Of a DNA stretch of 35,379 nucleotides, positions 1 to 5,903 are shown in pieces. The notes under the pieces were generated by a model. The model ran no database searches. It saw nothing but the letters and a program-made list of their open reading frames with translations, and was not told where the DNA came from. Source of the DNA: an uncultured Eubacteriales bacterium (GTDB lineage Bacteria > Bacillota > Clostridia > Oscillospirales > Acutalibacteraceae); the NCBI GenBank assembly GCA_934486455.1, contig CAKSPR010000014.1, positions 1-35,379 of the forward strand, in the 5' to 3' direction. The first letter of the stretch is position 1. Each line of letters begins with the position of its first letter. The translations under genes were made by a program, and so were the position numbers.

Positions 1-82
1 AATATATCAAGGAGTTTTTATTCTGTCCATAGCTAAAGCTTTTTTTCCACTGGCAGAGCCAGTGGTTGTCCTACGAAGACCG

Positions 83-117
83 AAGCACCCTGCGGGATAC
101 TGTCCCGCAGGGTGCTT
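83..117. repeat. 15-bp perfect inverted repeat
   Basis: The arms at 83-97 and 103-117 are fully complementary around a 5-nt loop (TACTG). The stem is GC-rich and would be very stable as RNA. It is followed on the plus strand by TTCATATT rather than a T-run, so terminator function is uncertain. Confidence 0.7.
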
Positions 118-284
118 TCATATTGCTGTGCCATATACCTGCCCGTCATTTCGCGCACTTCATCCTCGGCCTCAGAGTGCGCGCGCAAATGCGGCATGCA
201 GGTCTCCTGTCCTCTTGCTCCGAAAGGTTTGCCGAAGCTTTGCCTTCCCCCGTTTTTACAAACAAAATAGCCATAAAATAACTG

Positions 285-313
285 TTGCAATTTGATTGTT
301 TTTTTTGTAAAAT
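285..313 (+). promoter_or_regulatory. Predicted sigma-A promoter of the GT14-like gene
   Basis: A -35 box TTGCAA (285-290) and a -10 box TAAAAT (308-313) are separated by 17 nt. They lie just upstream of the GAGGTG ribosome binding site and TTG start of the glycosyltransferase gene, leaving a very short leader. Confidence 0.6.
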
Positions 314-332
314 GAACCTCTGAGGTGATACT

Positions 333-1220
333 TTGAACAAACACGCTTATCTCATAATTGCTCATCACGAATTTGAGCTTCTCGAAATGATAATAAAGCT
401 GCTCGATTTCGAGCAGAATGATATTTACATTCACATCGACAAAAAAGTGGGCGATTTCGATTTTGACCGCTTTCTTTCAATTCCGAAAAAATCGGGTGTT
501 TTCTTTACTGACCGCATAAGCAACACATGGGGAGCCTTCAGCGGAATAGAAACAGAGCTTTGTCTGCTTAAAGCCGCCGCGGAAAAGGACTATTCCTATC
601 TTCATCTCATATCGGGGGTGGATCTTCCTCTTAAAAAGGCCGATGAAATATACAGTTTCTTTGAGCAAAGCAGGGGCAGAGAATTTGTCCATTTCTGCAC
701 CGAGGAATTCACAAAAAAGGCGTCCACCGCCGAGCGCGTAAGCCTTTATCACCTTTTCGGCCAAAAGGCGGGACGCGGCAACAACTTCTTTGGGGTTATC
801 GACAAAATCAGTCTGGCCGTTCAGCGCAGACTTAAAGTCAACCGCCTTAAAAAGGAAGGTATTGTTCCCTATTGCGGCTCAAACTGGTTCAGCATCACGG
901 GTGATTTTGCCAATTACCTTTTATCCAAAGAAGATTTTATAAGAAAGGTGTTTTCCAAATCCTTTTGCGCCGACGAGGTTTTTCTTCAATCTGTGCTTAT
1001 GAATTCCGAGTTTAAGGACAGGCTCTCAAGTCCCTGCTACAGCGACGAATGCACCGCAAACATGCGTTTTGTCGACTGGAAAAGAGGCAATCCCTACACC
1101 TTTAAATCGGAGGATTTCGACTGCCTTATGAACTCGGGCTGTCTTTTTGCAAGAAAATTCGACCTTGCTGTTGACAGGGAAATCTGCGACCGCATATTTG
1201 ACGCGTTAACGCGGCGTTAA
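333..1220 (+). CDS. GT14-like (core-2/I-branching type) glycosyltransferase
   Basis: The 295-residue protein starts at a TTG codon preceded by GAGGTG at a good distance. The N-terminus (YLIIAHHEFELLEMI, then DIYIHIDKK) and the segment HLISGVDLPLK near residue 90 match the fold-defining regions of the bacterial branch of the core-2/I-branching beta-1,6-N-acetylglucosaminyltransferase family (GT14). A later YCGSNWFSIT block and an acidic CADEVFLQS block fit the donor and catalytic regions. No signal peptide or membrane segment is visible, so it probably acts on the cytoplasmic face, decorating an exopolysaccharide or other surface glycan precursor. It is a single-gene unit with its own promoter and terminator, and no other polysaccharide genes are adjacent. 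Donor and acceptor cannot be read from the sequence. Confidence 0.85.
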   Translation: MNKHAYLIIAHHEFELLEMIIKLLDFEQNDIYIHIDKKVGDFDFDRFLSIPKKSGVFFTDRISNTWGAFSGIETELCLLKAAAEKDYSYLHLISGVDLPLKKADEIYSFFEQSRGREFVHFCTEEFTKKASTAERVSLYHLFGQKAGRGNNFFGVIDKISLAVQRRLKVNRLKKEGIVPYCGSNWFSITGDFANYLLSKEDFIRKVFSKSFCADEVFLQSVLMNSEFKDRLSSPCYSDECTANMRFVDWKRGNPYTFKSEDFDCLMNSGCLFARKFDLAVDREICDRIFDALTRR

Positions 1221-1250
1221 ATTGGCTGAAGCCGAAAACCAAATACGCAA

Positions 1251-1287
1251 AAAAGGCTTCGGAAAAAACCGAAGCCTTTTAGCTTTT
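1251..1287. terminator. Bidirectional terminator between convergent genes
   Basis: The arms AAAAGGCTTCGG and CCGAAGCCTTTT close around an A6 loop at 1251-1280 and are followed by a T-rich tract on the plus strand. The A-run before the left arm gives a T-run on the minus strand, so both convergent genes can end here. Confidence 0.85.
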
Positions 1288-1298
1288 TTTAAAGCCGA

Positions 1299-1772
1299 TT
1301 ATTTGTTTTCTTCCTCTGCCTTAACCGAAGGAATGTTTTGTTTAAGGGAGGCTCTTGTTCTGCGAAGCTCGGAAAGATTCTGAGTCAGCTCCTCGTCCGA
1401 ACGGCGCATAATATCGTCCACAAACTCCTGAGCAGCCTTTCTCATATCGCGGCTCTTGGTCTGGGCCTGGGAAACGATTTCGTGGGCTTTGGCCTGAGCC
1501 ATTTTGGTAATTTCCTCCTGAGCCACGATGGCGCGGGCGCGCTCCTCGGCGCTTCTGACAATACCCTCGGCCTCTTTTTTGGCGGTGGTGATAATGTCGG
1601 CGCGGTCGGAAACGATGCTCTTGGCTTGTTTTATCTCGTTGGGCATATTAAGGCGGATGTCGTCAACAAGCTCTCTGAGCTTTTCGACCTCGATAACGCG
1701 GCGGCCGCCCGGAAAGCTCCAGCCCTTTTCCATAATATCGTCTAACTGATCCAGCAATTCTTCTACATTCAT
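1299..1772 (-). CDS. Coiled-coil protein, DivIVA/ATP-synthase-b-like (hypothetical)
   Basis: This 157-residue soluble protein has a short N-terminal part (MNVEELLDQLDDIMEK, then a glycine-rich FPGGRRVIEVEKL turn). A long charged helix from about residue 45 to 145 follows, rich in Ala, Glu, Lys and Arg with heptad spacing typical of a coiled coil. Its start follows AAAGGAAG, three bases after the coaD stop, so it is translated from the rsmD-coaD transcript. Proteins of this type are common beside coaD in Clostridia and are often annotated as ATPase or DivIVA-like. A scaffolding role in cell division or envelope positioning is possible, but nothing in the sequence proves it. It lacks the N-terminal membrane-binding motif of true DivIVA that I would look for. 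Confidence 0.85.
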   Translation of the reverse strand: MNVEELLDQLDDIMEKGWSFPGGRRVIEVEKLRELVDDIRLNMPNEIKQAKSIVSDRADIITTAKKEAEGIVRSAEERARAIVAQEEITKMAQAKAHEIVSQAQTKSRDMRKAAQEFVDDIMRRSDEELTQNLSELRRTRASLKQNIPSVKAEEENK

Positions 1773-1775
1773 TTT

Positions 1776-2264
1776 TTATCTTCCTTTCAGCCTTAAAATA
1801 ATATCCTCGTAAATTTCGGCGGGAACAAAATCCCGTATATCCCCGTTCATACTCCCGATTTGCTTAACAATTGACGAACTGAGATACATGTTCTCCGCCT
1901 TGGCGGTGAGAAAAACCGTTTCCGCCTCGGGACAGAGTTTTTTATTGGTAAGCGCCATCTGGAATTCATATTCAAAATCCGAAACGGCGCGCAGACCCTT
2001 AACAATGGCGCCCGCGCCAACCTTTTTGATGTAATCGGCAAGAAGTCCGTCGAAGCAATCAACCTCGACATTTTTAATGGCTTTTACCGATTTTTTTATA
2101 AGCCCCACCCGTTCTTCCAGCGAAAAGGTGGGAGATTTCGCAACATTCGGAACCACAAGAACAATGACCCTTGTGAACATTTTTGCCGCACGTGCAATAA
2201 TGTCGTAGTGTCCCATGGTCATGGGGTCAAAGCTCCCGGGGCAAACAGCAATTATTTCCTTCAA
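1776..2264 (-). CDS. coaD: Pantetheine-phosphate adenylyltransferase (CoaD)
   Basis: CoaD transfers AMP from ATP to 4'-phosphopantetheine, the penultimate step of coenzyme A synthesis in the cytoplasm. The 162-residue length is normal for the family. The nucleotidyltransferase signature is present: CPGSFDPMTMGHYDII near residue 8 (T/HxGH-type motif), then KGLRAVSDFEYEFQMA near residue 90 and the YLSSSIVKQ block near residue 128. The start is a TTG that overlaps the rsmD stop (TTGA), so translation is coupled to rsmD. The rsmD-coaD order is conserved in many Firmicutes, for example ylbH-ylbI in Bacillus subtilis. Confidence 0.97.
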   Translation of the reverse strand: MKEIIAVCPGSFDPMTMGHYDIIARAAKMFTRVIVLVVPNVAKSPTFSLEERVGLIKKSVKAIKNVEVDCFDGLLADYIKKVGAGAIVKGLRAVSDFEYEFQMALTNKKLCPEAETVFLTAKAENMYLSSSIVKQIGSMNGDIRDFVPAEIYEDIILRLKGR

Positions 2265-2809
2265 GTGATTTCCTGTTCCTTTCTGTAAAAGCTGAAAACC
2301 GTTCGTCCGTAGACCTTTCTGCGAAAAAGCTCAAGACCCTTAAAGCTTTCGGGAAGCTTATCGGAAGCCTCATGTTCGCAAACAATGACTCCGCCGTTTT
2401 CAAGCGCCTCTGCCGAAAGAGGTATGGCATCAGGCAGAATATCCTTGCCGTAGGGCGGGTCGAGAAAAACAAGGTTAAAGCTTTCCCTTACCGAGGAAAT
2501 GTATGTTTTCCATTCACGGCAATGCACCTGCGCCTTGCTTAAAAATCCCGTCGCTTCAAGATTTTTTTTGACCACGGCGGCAGCCTTTTTCGAGCTGTCC
2601 ACAAAAACCGCCGAGCTTGCTCCCCGGCTCAGCGCCTCTATTCCCAACTGCCCGCTGCCTGCAAAGAGGTCGAGCACTCGCCTCCCCTCAATGTCGAACT
2701 GTATAACGCTGAAAAGCGCCTCCTTATTTCTTTGGGAGGTGGGGCGGGTATCAAGTCCCTCAAGGGTGGAAAGCCTCCTTCCCCTTGCGACACCTGTAAT
2801 GACTCGCAT
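2261..2809 (-). CDS. rsmD: 16S rRNA (guanine(966)-N2)-methyltransferase (RsmD)
   Basis: RsmD methylates G966 of 16S rRNA using S-adenosylmethionine. The protein opens MRVITGVARGRRL, as in the family. It has the SAM-binding motif DLFAGSGQLGIEALSRGA near residue 48 and the catalytic FLDPPYG near residue 115. The frame can be extended upstream to 2845. I choose the ATG at 2809 because AGAAGGA lies 8 nt before it and because family proteins begin with this MRVI sequence. That gives 182 residues, the usual size. It is the first gene of a three-gene operon with coaD and the coiled-coil protein. Confidence 0.95.
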   Translation of the reverse strand: MRVITGVARGRRLSTLEGLDTRPTSQRNKEALFSVIQFDIEGRRVLDLFAGSGQLGIEALSRGASSAVFVDSSKKAAAVVKKNLEATGFLSKAQVHCREWKTYISSVRESFNLVFLDPPYGKDILPDAIPLSAEALENGGVIVCEHEASDKLPESFKGLELFRRKVYGRTVFSFYRKEQEIT

Positions 2810-2837
2810 AAAAATCATCCTTCTAATATCTCTATAT

Positions 2838-2866
2838 ATTATCACATTATTTAGTTCTTATGTCAA
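2838..2866 (-). promoter_or_regulatory. Predicted promoter of the rsmD-coaD operon
   Basis: Read on the minus strand, TTGACA (2861-2866) and GATAAT (2838-2843) are separated by 17 nt, about 30 nt before the chosen rsmD start codon. Confidence 0.7.
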
Positions 2867-2998
2867 CAGGAAATTTTAAAACTTTTGTTTTTTCCGATTA
2901 AAATTCCTTAATATCAATTTTACAAATCCAAAAGCCGACTTTTTTTGAACACTTCTCTCCTTTTGCACATATTTCTCACAACCGCCCGAATCTGTATG

Positions 2999-3027
2999 TT
3001 GAGAGAGCTTTTTGCGAGTATTATAAT
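2999..3027 (+). promoter_or_regulatory. Predicted promoter of the alarmone synthetase gene
   Basis: TTGAGA (2999-3004) and a perfect TATAAT (3022-3027) lie 17 nt apart, about 34 nt before the start codon. The leader carries an AGAGGA ribosome binding site. Confidence 0.75.
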
Positions 3028-3060
3028 GAACAAAACAAAAGATATATAAGAGGATAAAAA

Positions 3061-3765
3061 ATGATATTTTCCAATCAATCAAAAAACAACAAGCTTGAAC
3101 AGCTTTTTATTTCCCGCCTTTCCTCCAAAGAGGTGCAGTCATATGCAAAAACCCGCGCCCGCCCCTACCAGGAGCTTATGGCATACTATAAATGCGCCAT
3201 AATGGAGGTCACCACGAAATTCAATGTGCTTAACGAGGAGCTGTCGCTGGAGTATGACCGCAATCCTATTGAAACGGTCAAAAGCCGGCTTAAATCTCCC
3301 GAAAGCATTATGGAAAAGATGGAGCGCAAAAAGCTTCCCTTTACGGTAGAGGCCATCGAGCAAAACATAAACGACATCGCGGGGGTCAGGGTGATATGCT
3401 CCTTTCCCTCCGACATTTACGAGCTGGCCGACGCCTTTTTGCGGCAGGATGACATAACCCTCATTGAAAAAAAGGATTATATTAAAAATCCCAAGCCTAA
3501 CGGCTATCGAAGCCTTCATCTCATTGTCGAAATCCCGATATTTCTTCACAATCAGAAAAAACTTATGAAGGTTGAGGTGCAGTTCCGTACCATTTCAATG
3601 GACTGGTGGGCATCTCTCGAGCATAAAATCAGATATAAAAAGGATTATGTTATGACGAGCGAAATGGAGGCCGATCTTCTCGACTGTGCAAAGAGCAGCG
3701 CCTCCCTCGACGCCCGCATGGAAAGGATTTATAAATCGGTCGAACAGGGAAACAATAATTGTTGA
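3061..3765 (+). CDS. Small alarmone synthetase, RelQ/YjbM-type (p)ppGpp synthase
   Basis: The 234-residue protein is a single-domain GTP/GDP pyrophosphokinase that would make (p)ppGpp in the cytoplasm for the stringent response. Diagnostic RelA/SpoT synthetase blocks are present: DIAGVRVICSFPSDIY near residue 105, KNPKPNGYRSLHL near residue 140 (substrate loop), and VEVQFRTISMDWWASLEHK near residue 170. It lacks the HD hydrolase, TGS and ACT domains of long RSH enzymes, so it is a stand-alone synthetase, closest in layout to RelQ/SasB. It has its own promoter and is followed 23 nt later by a hydrolase gene that may be co-transcribed. The C-terminal end (SVEQGNNNC) is a little longer than typical. 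Confidence 0.93.
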   Translation: MIFSNQSKNNKLEQLFISRLSSKEVQSYAKTRARPYQELMAYYKCAIMEVTTKFNVLNEELSLEYDRNPIETVKSRLKSPESIMEKMERKKLPFTVEAIEQNINDIAGVRVICSFPSDIYELADAFLRQDDITLIEKKDYIKNPKPNGYRSLHLIVEIPIFLHNQKKLMKVEVQFRTISMDWWASLEHKIRYKKDYVMTSEMEADLLDCAKSSASLDARMERIYKSVEQGNNNC

Positions 3766-3788
3766 ACAACAAAAAAGGAGAATGATTT

Positions 3789-4769
3789 ATGTGCAAAAAT
3801 AAAACCAAAAAGAAAAGCTGTCTGCCCGCCGTTGGACTTGTCGGCGCGGTTACTGCCCTTGCGGGCGCCACGGCATACGGCGTTACAAAAATGCTTGTCA
3901 ACACCGCTCTCGACCGCGACCCGCCAAAACTCATGCAAAACTCGGGCAGCCTCATTTCCGGCTCTCCCGCAGATCCCGAATTTGACGCCCTTGTGGCGCA
4001 AAAGGACAAGGAGCTTAGAGAAATGCCCCACGAGGATGTGGAGATAACCGCCGCCGACGGCGTTAAGCTTAAAGGCCACTGGTATCACAGGGAGGGCGAC
4101 AAGCGTGTCATTTTGGCCATGCACGGCTGGCGCTCCTCCTGGACAAAGGATTTCGGTGCCATTGCAGACTTCTTTTTCGCAAGCGGCTGCAGTGTGCTTT
4201 TTGCCGAGCAGCGGGGTCAAAACGACAGCGGCGGGGAGATGATGGGCTTCGGCCTTATCGAGCGGTTTGACTGTTTTTCCTGGGCAAGCTTCCTTGCCGA
4301 AAAAACCGACGGAGAGCTTCCGATATATTTGGCCGGAGTGTCCATGGGAGCGGCCACCGTGCTTATGACGGCGGGATTTGACCTGCCGAAGGAGGTACAC
4401 GGAATAATCGCCGATTGCGGCTTTACCTCTCCCTATGAAATATGGAAGCACATTTCAACCAAAAATCTTCACATTCCGTTCAGGCTCAAGGGCCATCTTG
4501 CAAATGCCCTTTGCAAGAAAAAAATCAGCATGGCAGCCGACGAATATTCCACCGTTGAGGCTCTTAAAAACGCCTCCGTTCCGGTGCTTTTTATACACGG
4601 CACGGCCGACAAATTCGTTCCGGTGCAAATGACCTTCGATAATTATGCCGCCTGTGCCTCAGAAAAGAGGCTGCTGCTTGTCCCCGACGCAGGTCATGCC
4701 ATGAGCTATCTCACGGATAAGCAAGGCTACGAAAACGCCGTAACAAGCTTTTTCAGGGATTTCGACTGA
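3789..4769 (+). CDS. Membrane-anchored alpha/beta hydrolase
   Basis: The 326-residue protein has a charged KNKTKKKS start and a hydrophobic alanine/valine-rich segment at about residues 14-37 that would be a signal anchor. An alpha/beta-hydrolase domain follows. Visible catalytic elements are the oxyanion region AMHGWRSSW near residue 113, the nucleophile elbow GVSMGAA near residue 185 (GxSxG), the acid in HGTADKFVP near residue 266, and the histidine in DAGHAMSY near residue 299. This resembles the BAAT/acyl-CoA-thioesterase-like and serine-aminopeptidase-like hydrolases of Firmicutes. The substrate is unknown. A good GGAG ribosome binding site precedes the ATG. The gene may share the upstream promoter with the alarmone synthetase, from which it is 23 nt away. 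Confidence 0.88.
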   Translation: MCKNKTKKKSCLPAVGLVGAVTALAGATAYGVTKMLVNTALDRDPPKLMQNSGSLISGSPADPEFDALVAQKDKELREMPHEDVEITAADGVKLKGHWYHREGDKRVILAMHGWRSSWTKDFGAIADFFFASGCSVLFAEQRGQNDSGGEMMGFGLIERFDCFSWASFLAEKTDGELPIYLAGVSMGAATVLMTAGFDLPKEVHGIIADCGFTSPYEIWKHISTKNLHIPFRLKGHLANALCKKKISMAADEYSTVEALKNASVPVLFIHGTADKFVPVQMTFDNYAACASEKRLLLVPDAGHAMSYLTDKQGYENAVTSFFRDFD

Positions 4770-4864
4770 TGCTTCATCGGCGGCAGGGCTTCGGGTAAAA
4801 TATTCAGACCCTAACACGACCGTCGTAAAATCGGTGGGCGGTCTGCCAAAATTACCGCCGCATA

Positions 4865-4907
4865 AAACCCCGCTTTGAGAAAAACTCAGGCGGGGTTTCG
4901 TTTTTTT
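4865..4907 (+). terminator. Rho-independent terminator
   Basis: The stem AAACCCCGC/GCGGGGTTT (4865-4873 and 4890-4898) has a further short inner helix and is followed by CGTTTTTTT. It ends the hydrolase transcript and may also serve the convergent glycosyltransferase gene. Confidence 0.8.
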
Positions 4908-4957
4908 GCGTATTCGGCGTTTGCACGAAGGCTTTATCGGGTATAATAAAGCGTTTT

Positions 4958-5902
4958 TCAGTCGTTTATAAATTTCTCCACAAGGAATCTCGGGCGGTCC
5001 TTGACCTCGGAATATATCTTTCCGATATACTGTCCCGCAACACCGAGGCAGATAAGCTGTATTCCGCCGAGCAGCCACACAAAGCTGACCGTCAGAAGCC
5101 ACGGCGCAACACAAACCCCGCAAAGCCACACTATAAGCTCGGCCAAAAGTCCCAGTCCGCTCAAGGCCGAAAAGAAAATTCCGAGGGAGGTTATAAGCTT
5201 TAATGGCTTAACGCTGAAGGAGGTTATACCGTCGAAGGCAAAGGCCAGCATCTTTTTAAGGGGATATTTCGACTCACCGGCAAATCTCTCGGCTCTTTCG
5301 AAATAAACAATATCGCTTTTAAATCCGATGTGAGGCACGATACCCCGAAGAAACAGGTTGACCTCCCGATAATCGGCAAGGGCTTCAAGCGCGCGCTTCG
5401 ACATAAGGCGGCAGTCGGCATGATTATAAACAAGATCGACCCCTAATTTTTTCATGAATTTATAGTACCCTTGGGCGGTGGAGCGCTTAAAGGCGGTGTC
5501 GGTGGTGCGCTTGCTCCGCACTCCGTACACCACATCGCAGCCCTCATTAAACTTTTCCATAAATCCGTCCAGTACATTAATGTCGTCCTGAAGATCGGCG
5601 TCCATGGAGGCGGCGCAGTCGCAATGCTCCTTGGCGGTCATAAGCCCCGCAAGCAAAGCATTTTGATGTCCGCGGTTGTGGGCAAGCTTTACACCGCTTA
5701 CAAGGTGATTTTCCCCGTGGAATTTTTCGATAAGCTCCCAGGTCTTGTCCTTACTTCCGTCGTCCACATAAAGTATGCGGCTTTTTTGGTCGCACACTCC
5801 TTTTTTTATCATATCGGTAAGCTTTTCTGTCAGCCGTTTTGTGGTCTCGGGAAGAACGGCTTCTTCGTTATAACACGGAAGCACAACATAAAGGGTGGGC
5901 AT
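4958..5902 (-). CDS. GT2 glycosyltransferase, CsbB/GtrB-like (polyprenyl-phosphate sugar synthase)
   Basis: The 314-residue protein has an N-terminal GT2 domain: LYVVLPCYNEEAVLPET at residue 3, a DDGSKDKTW loop near residue 48, and the metal-binding SMDADLQDD near residue 98. A C-terminal pair of membrane helices spans about residues 232-295 and ends in IGKIYSEVKDRPRFLVEKF. This is the layout of CsbB, GtrB and ArnC enzymes, which load a sugar onto undecaprenyl phosphate at the inner membrane face. The ATG lies three bases after the yfhO-family stop codon, with GGAGAG inside the upstream gene, so the two are co-translated. In B. subtilis CsbB and YfhO, and in Listeria GtlA and GtlB, this pairing glycosylates lipoteichoic acid. 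The same role is inferred here. The sugar is unknown. Confidence 0.93.
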   Translation of the reverse strand: MPTLYVVLPCYNEEAVLPETTKRLTEKLTDMIKKGVCDQKSRILYVDDGSKDKTWELIEKFHGENHLVSGVKLAHNRGHQNALLAGLMTAKEHCDCAASMDADLQDDINVLDGFMEKFNEGCDVVYGVRSKRTTDTAFKRSTAQGYYKFMKKLGVDLVYNHADCRLMSKRALEALADYREVNLFLRGIVPHIGFKSDIVYFERAERFAGESKYPLKKMLAFAFDGITSFSVKPLKLITSLGIFFSALSGLGLLAELIVWLCGVCVAPWLLTVSFVWLLGGIQLICLGVAGQYIGKIYSEVKDRPRFLVEKFIND

Positions 5903-5903
5903 A

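Larger units (their letters stand above)
1..332. other. Intergenic region with strong palindromes, no convincing gene
   Basis: This stretch holds two perfect inverted repeats. One is a short hairpin at 48-66 (8-bp arms CCACTGGC/GCCAGTGG around AGA). The other is a 15-bp stem at 83-117 with a 5-nt loop. Neither is followed by a clean T-run on either strand, so they are not textbook terminators. A 133-residue open frame on the minus strand crosses the region, but it lacks a ribosome binding site and runs into the opposing gene, so I do not call it. The DNA from about 80 to 260 is more GC-rich than its flanks and resembles a dispersed intergenic repeat. That last point is an impression, not a demonstrated match. 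Confidence 0.5.

Noticed and set aside
33..434. 133-codon minus-strand open frame
   Set aside because: It overlaps the start of the GT14-like gene, lacks a ribosome binding site, and spans palindromic intergenic DNA.
3729..4451. 240-codon minus-strand open frame
   Set aside because: It is antisense to the alpha/beta hydrolase, which has complete catalytic motifs.
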